DNA of 13,483 bases, taken from contig JBDTNL010000087.1 of assembly GCA_039933785.1 (NCBI GenBank), positions 1 to 13,483 of the forward strand. The letters are read 5' to 3'. The translations under genes were made by a program, and so were the position numbers. The DNA is from JBDTNL01 sp039933785 (GTDB taxonomy: Bacteria > Acidobacteriota > Thermoanaerobaculia > Multivoradales > JAGPDF01). Below the pieces are notes generated by a model. The model saw nothing but the letters and a program-made list of their open reading frames with translations, was not told the DNA's origin and searched no databases. Shown piece after piece: positions 1-7,687 of the stretch (its first letter is position 1; each line of letters starts with the position of its first letter).

Positions 1-1
1 G

Positions 2-234
2 CCGCCGATCGAATACTGCGACGATGCCTACGCCGCCGCCAAGGGCGCCGACGCGCTGGTGATCGCCACCGAGTGGAACCAGTTCCGCGCCTTGGAGCTC
101 GGCGAGCTGAAGGCCCTCCTGAATCAGCCGCTGATCATCGACCTGCGCAACATCTACGAGCCCGAGCGGGTCGCGGCGGCCGGGTTGCGCTACGTCTCGA
201 TCGGGCGTCCCGAACACTCGCCCGGAGCGGCCAA

Positions 235-238
<4 letters not shown>
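2..238 (+). CDS. ugd: UDP-glucose 6-dehydrogenase, C-terminal fragment
   Basis: Only the last 78 codons are in the window; the gene begins upstream. The product would oxidise UDP-glucose to UDP-glucuronate with two NAD+ in the cytoplasm. The visible part matches the C-terminal UDP-binding domain of the family: a run ending ALVIATEWNQF, followed by LIIDLRNIYEP and a closing RYVSIGRP. The TEW and D-x-RN-x-Y signatures are typical of UDP-glucose rather than GDP-mannose dehydrogenases. Its TGA overlaps the ATG of the following UDP-xylose synthase gene (ATGA at 235-238), so the two are probably translationally coupled and act in sequence. The catalytic Cys and the NAD-binding domain lie outside the window, so activity cannot be judged here. 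Confidence 0.88.
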
Positions 239-1215
<977 letters not shown>

Positions 1216-1228
1216 AGGGCACCGGCGC

Positions 1229-1471
1229 ATGACACCGGATATCACCTGCAAACGCTGTCTCAAGACCGCTCCGGGGCTCGCCTCGGTGCCCTTTCCGGGG
1301 CGACTGGGCGCCGAGATCCTCGCTCACACCTGTGCCGATTGCTGGGCGCAGTGGACACGTCACGAGGTCATGGTGATCAACGAGTTGCGTCTCAACTTCA
1401 TCGACCCGAGCGCTCAGACCACGCTGCACCAGCACCTGCGCGAGTTCCTGGCGCTCGACGGAGCGAGTTGA
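1229..1471 (+). CDS. YggX-like Fe(2+)-trafficking protein, four-cysteine variant
   Basis: This is an 80-residue protein. Its core, WAQWTRHEVMVINELRLNF, aligns with the E. coli YggX segment WAQW...TMLINEKKLN, and FPGRLGAEI matches YPGELGKRI. YggX proteins are linked to protection of iron-sulphur clusters from oxidative damage and to labile iron handling. Unlike E. coli YggX, which has a single N-terminal Cys, this one has two pairs, C7-x-x-C10 and C35-x-x-C38, which look like a metal-binding site. The gene starts 13 bp after the UDP-xylose synthase stop, and its TGA overlaps the TTG of the next gene. Family membership is clear by eye; the metal and its role are inferred. Confidence 0.8.
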   Translation: MTPDITCKRCLKTAPGLASVPFPGRLGAEILAHTCADCWAQWTRHEVMVINELRLNFIDPSAQTTLHQHLREFLALDGAS

Positions 1472-2277
1472 GCGGAGACTCCAAACCACCCGCCAACGGC
1501 GGGCGGGAGTCCAATCCAGCCGGCGAATCCGTACCCGACGCTCTCAAGGAAGTCGCGGAGGCCGCCCAGGCCGGGATACGCGGAGCCGCTCTGCGCTTTG
1601 GGCTCTTCATCGGAGTCGTCATCGTCGTCGCCTTGGTTGCCACCTTGACGCCGCTCCGCGGCTACCTCACTCGCGAACATCTGCTGGCCCTCATGGGTTC
1701 CCTGCGCGCCGCGTGGTGGTCGCCCGCGGTGCTCCTCGGGCTCTACGCCATCCTGGCGCCGCTCGGCCTGCCGATGTCGCCACTCATCATCTGCGGTGCG
1801 GTGCTCTTCGGGCCCGTTCGCGGATCGTTCTACAACCTGGCGGGGCTCTACATCGGCGCCTTGCTCAGCTATTGGTTCGCGCGCTCATTGGGCCGCGATC
1901 TCGTGGTCCGCCTGGCGGGAAAGAAGCTCAAGAAAGCCGAGCGCATCGTCGCCCGACGCGGCTTCTGGACCCTGGTGGGCGCGCGCCTGCTGCCCCTGCC
2001 CTTCCCGGTAGTCAACTTCGGCGCCGCCCTGGCCGGCGTGCGGCCGGCGCCGTTCATCTTCAGCAGCATGATCGGAATGCTCCTCCCCACGGCGCTCTAC
2101 ACCGTGCTCTGGCACACCGTGGCCACCGCTGCCGAAGGCGAAAGCCACGGCCCAAGGACCCCTCTGGTGGTGGCGTTCGCGGCCCTCGTGGCGCTCAGCG
2201 TCCTGCCGACGCTGATCTCGCTCTGGCTTCGCCGGCGGCGCTATCGCCGGCTGCTCGAGCAGCGCTCGAGCTCCTAG
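1468..2277 (+). CDS. VTT-domain (TVP38/TMEM64, DedA-superfamily) membrane protein
   Basis: A 269-residue inner-membrane protein. The first 37 residues are hydrophilic, then a transmembrane segment (about 43-60) and further helices follow. The VTT core shows GAVLFGPVRGSFYNLAG, then a SYWFARSLGRDLV segment and the RLLPLPFPVVNF signature. It ends with a hydrophobic helix and a basic tail (RRRRYRR). DedA-superfamily proteins take part in lipid movement across membranes and envelope homeostasis; the substrate of this TVP38-like clade is not determined. I chose the TTG at 1468 because it forms a TTGA overlap with the YggX-like stop and has GGAG at 1460-1463 in front of it. The frame stays open upstream but that part is antisense-like noise. 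It ends tail-to-tail with the AAA+ gene, only 6 bp apart. Confidence 0.85.
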   Translation: MSGDSKPPANGGRESNPAGESVPDALKEVAEAAQAGIRGAALRFGLFIGVVIVVALVATLTPLRGYLTREHLLALMGSLRAAWWSPAVLLGLYAILAPLGLPMSPLIICGAVLFGPVRGSFYNLAGLYIGALLSYWFARSLGRDLVVRLAGKKLKKAERIVARRGFWTLVGARLLPLPFPVVNFGAALAGVRPAPFIFSSMIGMLLPTALYTVLWHTVATAAEGESHGPRTPLVVAFAALVALSVLPTLISLWLRRRRYRRLLEQRSSS

Positions 2278-2283
2278 CCGGGC

Positions 2284-3357
2284 TCAGGCGGCGCCGAGCG
2301 CCGATTCGACTTCCTGAACATCGAGCAACAACGCCCCATCGCGAACGCTTGCCGCGGGGTCGAACTCGTAGCGGCCGATGACGCGGCGGAAGACTTCCTT
2401 CATGGCGCGGGCGCCGAGGCGGGGCTGGCGGATGGCCTCCTGCGCGATGCGCCGCACGGCCGCCGGCGACAGGGCCAAGTGGATGCCGCGGCTGTCGAAG
2501 TACGCCCGCGCCTGCTGATAGCCCGAGTCCGGGAGCTCGAGGAAGATCCGCACCATGGAGTCCTCGTCCAGCGCCTCGAGCAACACGATGGCGTCGAAAC
2601 GCGAAATGAACTGCGGGCTCATGCCGTAGGCGAAGAGATCCTCGTTGCGTATCCAGTCGCGCAGGCGAAACACCAGCGACTCGTGTACCTTGCCGCCCTC
2701 GACCGTGGTGCTGGTCTTGAGCGCGCCGCGGTCCTTGCCGATGGTGACGCGATCGAAGACCGCGTCGTACAGGCCTTCGAACGCGCCGCCGCAGACGAAG
2801 AGCAACCCGCTGGAGTCGATCGTGGTCACCCCGCCGCCCGCCCAGGCCGGAAGCTCGAAGGGCACCGACTCATTTTCGATCAGGGTTAGCAGGGCTTCCT
2901 GCGCCCGGATACCGGCGACGTTCGGCTGGCCGCCGACTTCGCCGCGGATCTTGTCCACCTCGTCCACGAACACCAGACCGCGGGAGGCCCTGAGCAGCAA
3001 GTCCTCGAGCTTGGCCGTGGGACCGAGCTGCTCGCGCGCACGCTCCAACAGGCGCCGCAGGACAGCTTCTCCCGGGCGCCCAGCCTGGGCTTCCTCGCCG
3101 AGCACGTTAGCGTGGATACGCACCACGGTCGAGCGCTGCGCCAGGGCCGGATCGGCCGCGAGATACGACTCGACGGCGCGCATGAGCGTCGTCTTGCCGG
3201 TGCCCGAGGAGCCGATCATCAGGATATTGCCGACCCGCAGCCCGGCGAGCTTCTTGGCCAGCGCGATCGACATCTCGCGCACCGCCATCGACTGACCGAC
3301 GACTCGTTGCTGCAGGGCGGCGGCGATGACGGGCGGCGCGGGAATGGTGACTTTCAC
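2284..3357 (-). CDS. ClpX-like AAA+ ATPase without zinc-binding domain
   Basis: A 357-residue ATPase that aligns with the AAA+ module of ClpX from the VVGQ box (residues 19-22) to the C-terminus. Visible motifs: Walker A GSSGTGKT (49-56), Walker B LVFVDEVDK (128-136), a sensor-1 region LFVCGGAFEGL (186-196) matching ClpX ICGGAFAGL, an arginine finger in SPQFISRF (Arg253), and sensor 2 GARAMKEV (315-322). The ClpX N-terminal zinc domain is absent. The GYVG pore loop is not present between Walker A and B, where LGEEAQAGRPGE occurs, and the IGF ClpP-docking loop is replaced by a TIGKDRGA segment. It is therefore probably not a canonical ClpXP unfoldase; role and substrate are unknown. The start is GTG at 3357, with no Shine-Dalgarno and a TACAAT hexamer 7 nt upstream. 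It is divergent from the TPR gene. Confidence 0.87.
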   Translation of the reverse strand: MKVTIPAPPVIAAALQQRVVGQSMAVREMSIALAKKLAGLRVGNILMIGSSGTGKTTLMRAVESYLAADPALAQRSTVVRIHANVLGEEAQAGRPGEAVLRRLLERAREQLGPTAKLEDLLLRASRGLVFVDEVDKIRGEVGGQPNVAGIRAQEALLTLIENESVPFELPAWAGGGVTTIDSSGLLFVCGGAFEGLYDAVFDRVTIGKDRGALKTSTTVEGGKVHESLVFRLRDWIRNEDLFAYGMSPQFISRFDAIVLLEALDEDSMVRIFLELPDSGYQQARAYFDSRGIHLALSPAAVRRIAQEAIRQPRLGARAMKEVFRRVIGRYEFDPAASVRDGALLLDVQEVESALGAA

Positions 3358-3364
3358 GAGCCTG

Positions 3365-3370
3365 ATTGTA
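3365..3370 (-). promoter_or_regulatory. Candidate -10 hexamer (TACAAT) for the AAA+ gene
   Basis: On the minus strand TACAAT lies 7 nt ahead of the GTG start at 3357, and there is no Shine-Dalgarno. It fits TANNNT, so transcription would begin at or next to the start codon. No convincing -35 element is visible. This is a pattern-based inference. Confidence 0.42.
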
Positions 3371-3398
3371 AGGTACGTCGCTGTTCGGTCGCTGCGGA

Positions 3399-3404
3399 TA
3401 AACT
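3399..3404 (+). promoter_or_regulatory. Candidate -10 hexamer (TAAACT) for the TPR gene
   Basis: TAAACT (TANNNT) ends 6 nt before the ATG at 3411, a start without a Shine-Dalgarno. This spacing puts the transcription start at the A of the ATG, as in a leaderless mRNA. No good -35 is visible. The divergent spacer to the AAA+ gene is only 53 bp, so both promoters would overlap. Confidence 0.42.
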
Positions 3405-3410
3405 ATCGGC

Positions 3411-4400
3411 ATGAGGATTCTCGCTCCCGTCTTGATCGCTTCCGTCCTCGTGGTCTGCGCTGCCGCGGCCGCACCAGCCCCAACCAAGGAGGTGATCGCT
3501 GGCGCGGCCGCCAGGGCGCAGGAGCTGCTCAACAGCGGCCAGGCCGAGGAGGCGCGCGCCCTGCTCGAGCCGCTGATCAAGGGCCCCTCGCCCGATGCCC
3601 AGCTGGTATTGCTCCACAGCTCGGCCCTCTTCCTTTCCGGCGACAACAATGCCGGCCGCAAGGAGCTCGATCGAGCTCTCCAACTCGACCCGACCCTGCG
3701 CCAGGCCTGGCTCAATCGCGGCGCGCTCGGGCTGGTCGAGAAGCACTATGACGCCGCGTACAGCGATCTTCTGGCGGCCGAGAAACTCGACCCGGCGGCG
3801 AGCGACAATTCGTTGAACCTGGGCGCTGTGCTCCTACTCCAGGGCAAACTGCAGGCGGCGAACGAGCGCTTCCAGCGCTACCTGCAAGCCAATCCCAATT
3901 CGGCCGACGCGCTGTATTTGGTGGCCACCAACTACGCCATGGCCGGATACAACGCCCTCGCCACACAGAATCTGAGCTCGGCCATCGCTTTGGACGAACG
4001 CTCACGCCCGCGCGCCAGGGCGGACGCCAATTTCAGCGATCTCGCGAAGACTCCGACCTTCCAGCAACTACTGATGACCGACAGCTACGTGCTGCCCGCG
4101 GGTGGTTATCACGCGAGCGAGACCTACCGCATCCAGTACGAAACCACCAAGAACAGGCTGCTGAACGCGGTTCTCGACGCCATGCGCACGGCGCGGATGC
4201 CGTTCGACCCCAACGTCGAGGTCACCTCCGACTGGGCCCTGCTCTTTGGCGAGCTGCGGATCAAGGTCCGGCGCAGCAGCGAGACCGACGGTGGAGGCGT
4301 GGTCGAAGTGAGCGCTCCCGCTGACCGGATGACGCCGCAGCAGTGGCAGGAGCGCACGCAGACCCTGTTCCGCGAGATTCTCATCCACCTCACGAAGTAG
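3411..4400 (+). CDS. Secreted tetratricopeptide-repeat protein
   Basis: A 329-residue protein with a Sec signal peptide (residues 1-21, MRILAPVLIASVLVV then an Ala-rich cleavage region). A Cys sits at residue 16, but the preceding LVV is a poor lipobox, so periplasmic export is more likely than lipidation. About five TPR units follow at roughly 29-60, 63-94, 98-128, 132-163 and 166-196, with typical A-x-x-x-LxxA and LDP turns (ALQLDPTLRQAW, AEKLDPAAS). A DANFSDLAKTPTFQQLL segment closes the array, a common end cap of such proteins. The C-terminal third (about 225-329) is non-repetitive and unrecognised. TPR proteins act as protein-interaction scaffolds; the partner is unknown. A lipoprotein gene follows 23 bp downstream. 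Confidence 0.8.
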   Translation: MRILAPVLIASVLVVCAAAAAPAPTKEVIAGAAARAQELLNSGQAEEARALLEPLIKGPSPDAQLVLLHSSALFLSGDNNAGRKELDRALQLDPTLRQAWLNRGALGLVEKHYDAAYSDLLAAEKLDPAASDNSLNLGAVLLLQGKLQAANERFQRYLQANPNSADALYLVATNYAMAGYNALATQNLSSAIALDERSRPRARADANFSDLAKTPTFQQLLMTDSYVLPAGGYHASETYRIQYETTKNRLLNAVLDAMRTARMPFDPNVEVTSDWALLFGELRIKVRRSSETDGGGVVEVSAPADRMTPQQWQERTQTLFREILIHLTK

Positions 4401-4423
4401 GGTTCCCGGGGCGACAGAGTTCC

Positions 4424-5668
4424 ATGCGTTCCCGGCCAATGAGCCTCGTTCGTTGGGTCGTCGTCGTCCTTGAGGCATCCCTGCTGTGTGTCGTAGGCAG
4501 CTGCGCATACTCATCCCGCGAACTGCAGATCTCGATGGCTCGCTTCGAGGCGGAAGTCGGGCCCCTGGAGATTCGACCCATCCCTTTCGTGCCCCTCGAT
4601 CAGAATGGAGCCGCTCTGGTGCTTGCGGCAGGGCGACAAATACCACCGGCGGGCTTGCGGGGGGACCTCTTCCGCCATCTTGAGACCACCAGCGCCCAGC
4701 TCTGGCTGGTCAACGACCGTCAGACGGCGATCGGAGTCCGGGCCGAGACCGGTAAGTCGCTCGAGCTTCTGGCGCGGGCGCAACAACTGGCGACGTGGTC
4801 TGATCCCGTCGAATTCGCCCTCGATGCTGACCGAGAGGAGTATTTCTCGCGCGTGAGCCGGTTGGGCCGGACCCTGCTGATCGCAACTCGTCTGGAGCTC
4901 GCCGACGGCCAGCGCGAGCGCGCGGTACGACTCGCCTCTCTTCTCGGTCGCACAGCGATCATGGAGCGCGGTTCTCCCGGGTCGGTCCGGCAACTGATCG
5001 GTGCCCGACTGGAGGCCCAGTTCCTGAACGCAGTTTCGGCGCTCTGCGAGCAAGCAAGCTCGAACCCTGAGGAGCTCGCTGCGGCAGAGCTTCAGATAGA
5101 GGAGCTCGGGCGCCTTGCCAGCTCCCGGCGTGGAATAGCTCAGGTGGCCTCTTTCGTTAGCAGCAATGCGAGCAGATTTCCCATCGATGGAGGGTCGTGG
5201 AATCTCGCAACGGCTCTCGCGCTCGACGAAATGCGTGGCCTCTCCCGCGCCACCGAGGGGCCTTGGCCCCAGTCCAGTCAGTGGCTGGCGAAGGAAGGAA
5301 CACGGCTGCAATCCTCGATGCAAAACGCCTGCTGTTTCCAGCGCTTGTTCCCGAGACCGCAATTCAGGGCGGATATTCTGGACTACCTGAATTTTCCTAT
5401 TCTTCCCGCCGAGCAATGGGCTCTCCAATCCGCTCGCCGAGCGGCCGCCTTCGCGCTCCTCGCCCGGCGCTTGCGACTGGATCGGAACGAGGCGACAGCG
5501 CGGCTATCGCAGCTCTCGCCAGACGCCTGGACCGGCGGGAGGATCGCGCTCGATTGCTCGCCAGATGGGGCCTCAGCACTGACCGTTCCCGGGGCGCAGG
5601 AGCTCTGGGAAAAGGAAGGGTCGCGGCGGGTGGCTCCGCCTTTCCGCTGGCCGGTTCCGATTTGTTGA
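4424..5668 (+). CDS. Hypothetical lipoprotein
   Basis: I do not recognise a family. From the ATG at 4424 the product is 414 residues. It opens with basic residues, a hydrophobic stretch (LVRWVVVVLEASLLCVV) and a lipobox-like VGSC, so it is probably a lipid-anchored exported protein. The rest is mostly helical, Leu/Ala/Arg-rich and without known motifs. There is a Cys pair in NACCFQR, and the C-terminal segment with ALLARRLRLDRNEATARL then LSPDAWTGGRI resembles, weakly, a recurring module in hypothetical proteins of Acidobacteriota and Planctomycetota. An alternative start is the ATG at 4439; the frame is also open upstream into the TPR gene, but that part would precede the signal peptide. It lies between the TPR gene and tonB, probably in the same transcript as the former. 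No clear Shine-Dalgarno is present. Confidence 0.6.
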   Translation: MRSRPMSLVRWVVVVLEASLLCVVGSCAYSSRELQISMARFEAEVGPLEIRPIPFVPLDQNGAALVLAAGRQIPPAGLRGDLFRHLETTSAQLWLVNDRQTAIGVRAETGKSLELLARAQQLATWSDPVEFALDADREEYFSRVSRLGRTLLIATRLELADGQRERAVRLASLLGRTAIMERGSPGSVRQLIGARLEAQFLNAVSALCEQASSNPEELAAAELQIEELGRLASSRRGIAQVASFVSSNASRFPIDGGSWNLATALALDEMRGLSRATEGPWPQSSQWLAKEGTRLQSSMQNACCFQRLFPRPQFRADILDYLNFPILPAEQWALQSARRAAAFALLARRLRLDRNEATARLSQLSPDAWTGGRIALDCSPDGASALTVPGAQELWEKEGSRRVAPPFRWPVPIC

Positions 5669-5773
5669 AACTCCGCTAGCTGATCGTCGGGAACCGAATC
5701 GAGGTCCTGGCGGTCTACCTCCACCAGATGCCCGCCGCTCACGGCGCCGCATCGGGGATCGAGGGAGGTCGCC

Positions 5774-6502
5774 ATGTTCGAGACCGCGCTGCTCATCAAC
5801 CGCAGTCAGGGCCGTCGCTCCGGCAGGCTCGCCATCGCCGTCGGGGTGCACGTCGCGCTCATTGCCGGGGTCGTCGTGGCACAGTACTGGAAGGTGGACG
5901 CGGTGCAAGCTCAGGATACGGTCGAGCCCTACATCCACGTCGGCCTGCCTCCTCCACCGCCTCCGGTCGGGAACCCCGATCACGTGAAGCCCGCGGCGCC
6001 TGTGCATGCTCATGACGTGGTCGTGCCGACTCCCGTGGTGCCGACGACAACGCCGACGCCCGAGCAGCCCACCGACGTGCCTAACGATGTGCCGGTGACG
6101 ACCACCCCGGAGGTACCGACGGACGACAACACCGGCAGCTCTGGCCCGATCAACGGCAACGGGTCCCAGAACGGTTCAGAGGACGGGGTCTATGGCAGCT
6201 TCTCCGACGGGCCGGTTCAGATTCGCGCTGGAATCACGCCGCCCGAAGTGATCACCCGAGTCGCGCCGATCTACACCGAGGGTGCGCGGCGCACTCACGT
6301 GCAGGGCGTAGTGATCCTGCAGGCGACTATCGATGCGCAGGGCAATGTGGGCGAGGTGAAGATCGAAAAGGCCTTGCCCTTCGGCCTGGACGACAACGCG
6401 GTGGCCGCGGTGAAGCTATGGAAGTTCCGGCCGGCGCACGATCAGAATGGGCGGCCGATCGCGGTGTATTTCAGACTGACAGTGGACTACCACCTGAATT
6501 GA
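5774..6502 (+). CDS. tonB: TonB-family energy transducer
   Basis: A 242-residue protein with the classic TonB plan. It has a short cytoplasmic N-terminus (MFETALLINR), one membrane helix (about 18-37, including His26), a proline-rich periplasmic stalk (about 59-115, with a PPPPPP run and PTPVVPTTTPTPEQPT), a Gly/Asn/Ser-rich linker, and a C-terminal TonB domain (about 155-242) with YTEGARRTHVQGVVILQATI and AAVKLWKFRPA. TonB couples the ExbBD proton-motive complex to outer-membrane TonB-dependent transporters. The MFET start is frequent in acidobacterial TonB proteins. GGGAGG at 5763-5768, 5 nt before the ATG, fixes the start. No exbB, exbD or receptor gene is in the window. The 105-bp gap upstream holds nothing else that I can recognise. 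Confidence 0.9.
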   Translation: MFETALLINRSQGRRSGRLAIAVGVHVALIAGVVVAQYWKVDAVQAQDTVEPYIHVGLPPPPPPVGNPDHVKPAAPVHAHDVVVPTPVVPTTTPTPEQPTDVPNDVPVTTTPEVPTDDNTGSSGPINGNGSQNGSEDGVYGSFSDGPVQIRAGITPPEVITRVAPIYTEGARRTHVQGVVILQATIDAQGNVGEVKIEKALPFGLDDNAVAAVKLWKFRPAHDQNGRPIAVYFRLTVDYHLN

Positions 6503-6528
6503 GAGCTGCGCCTGCGCGACGGCGAAGA

Positions 6529-6586
6529 GGGGACAGGTTCTTTGAGTGACGGGGGCGGCTTCGTTGCGGCCACGGAACCTGTCCCC
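6529..6586. repeat. Perfect 12-bp inverted repeat between convergent genes
   Basis: The arms are GGGGACAGGTTC at 6529-6540 and GAACCTGTCCCC at 6575-6586, an exact reverse complement, separated by 34 nt. It sits in the 99-bp gap between the tonB stop (6502) and the convergent ketoacyl synthase stop (6602). It could act as a bidirectional terminator, but there is no U-tract and the loop is long. A dispersed REP-type palindrome of the kind mobilised by REP-associated tyrosine transposases (RAYTs) is an alternative. I recall GGGGACAGGTTC-like palindromes as recurrent in bacterial genomes, but I cannot check copy number here. Confidence 0.7.
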
Positions 6587-6601
6587 GCCCGGCTCCGGCG
6601 T

Positions 6602-7687
6602 TCAGAGCCGCATCAGGACCGAGCCCCAGTGCAGTCCAGCGCCGAGGGCGGTGAAGGCAACCAGCGACCCTGCTTTGGCCTTACCGGCCTGGCGAGCCTC
6701 GTGGAAGCAGAGCGGGAGGGTCGCCGAGGTCGTGTTGCCGTAGCGCTGGATGTTGTTGTGCACCTTTTCATTCGGCAGCCCGAGGGCCTTCTGGGCGGCT
6801 TCGTTGATGCGCAGATTCGCTTGGTGCATGACCAGCAAATCGAGATCCTCGAGCCCCAACCCCTGCGCGGCGAGGACGTTCACCGTGACCTCAGGCATGC
6901 GGGTCACAGCCAATTTGAAGACCTGGCGGCCTTCCATCACCGGCACGGTGTCTCCGGCAGCGATCATCGCCGCATCGACCCAAGGACGGCGCGCCGATCC
7001 CGCTCCGGGTACGAACAGGATGTCTTTCTGGCCACCGTCGCCGAACACCGAGCTGCCCAGGATGCCGCGTTCTCCACCGTTGGTCTCGGCGCGGAAGACC
7101 ATGGCTCCGGCGGCGTCGCCGAACAACACGAGCAGATGCCGGAATCGCGAGTTCCACTCGAACTCCGCGGCGTCGAGCGGACCTGGATCCCGTCCGTAGA
7201 GGACTTCCCAGGTACGCGCCGAATACGGCATCAGGCACGAGTGAACGTCGCACCCAACCAGCAGGACGTTCTTCGCGATGCCGCTCCGTACCAGAGCGTC
7301 GACCATCTGCAATCCATAAGCGAACCCCGCGCATTGCTGGCGGATGTCGAGCGCCGGCATGGGCGGGGCGCCGATCTTGTGCTGGATCAACGTTCCGGCA
7401 CCCGGAAAGTAGTGGTCCGGGGTCATCGTGGCGCAGACGATGTAGTCGAGGTCGGCGGCCGTCATCGCCGCATCGGCGAGTGCGGCGGTCGCCGCCTGCG
7501 CTCCGAGGTCCGAGGAGCCGACCCCGGGCTCGACGTAGAACCGGGTCACGATACCGCTGCGTTCGCGCACCCACGCGTCGTTGGTGTCAAGCACCCGGGA
7601 CAGCATGTGGTTATCGATGACGGTCTCGCCGATGGCGACACCGCTGCCCGCCATCACGGCGCGGACGCCCGCTCCGGCGCTGCTCAT
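6602..7687 (-). CDS. fabH: 3-oxoacyl-ACP synthase III (KAS III / FabH family)
   Basis: A 361-residue thiolase-fold condensing enzyme. The catalytic triad is visible: Cys119 in RQQCAGF, His288 in MHQANLRI and Asn318 in YGNTTSAT. The N-terminal NDAWVRERSGI and the C-terminal FTALGAGLHWGSVL also match FabH. Enzymes of this type condense an acyl-CoA starter with malonyl-ACP to start fatty-acid synthesis; some relatives start polyketides or related lipids. Compared with E. coli FabH, there are about 20 extra residues between GCDVHS (145-150) and LFGDAAGAM (188-196), so the starter specificity may differ. Its ATG overlaps the stop of the GWxTD gene by four bases (ATGA), so it is the last gene of a coupled trio with folE. 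It is not next to other fab genes, so a housekeeping FabH role is probable but unproven. Confidence 0.9.
   Translation of the reverse strand: MSSAGAGVRAVMAGSGVAIGETVIDNHMLSRVLDTNDAWVRERSGIVTRFYVEPGVGSSDLGAQAATAALADAAMTAADLDYIVCATMTPDHYFPGAGTLIQHKIGAPPMPALDIRQQCAGFAYGLQMVDALVRSGIAKNVLLVGCDVHSCLMPYSARTWEVLYGRDPGPLDAAEFEWNSRFRHLLVLFGDAAGAMVFRAETNGGERGILGSSVFGDGGQKDILFVPGAGSARRPWVDAAMIAAGDTVPVMEGRQVFKLAVTRMPEVTVNVLAAQGLGLEDLDLLVMHQANLRINEAAQKALGLPNEKVHNNIQRYGNTTSATLPLCFHEARQAGKAKAGSLVAFTALGAGLHWGSVLMRL

Noticed and set aside
3411..3480. Lipobox at Cys16 of the TPR protein
   Set aside because: The residue before Cys is Val rather than Gly, Ala or Ser, and an Ala-rich signal peptidase I site follows, so ordinary secretion is more likely.
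5669..5773. A frameshifted continuation of the lipoprotein gene (another frame reads LIVGNRIEVLAVYL)
   Set aside because: The annotated C-terminus is a plausible natural end, the alternative begins right after a stop, and the tonB Shine-Dalgarno follows. A short open stretch is not evidence of a frameshift.
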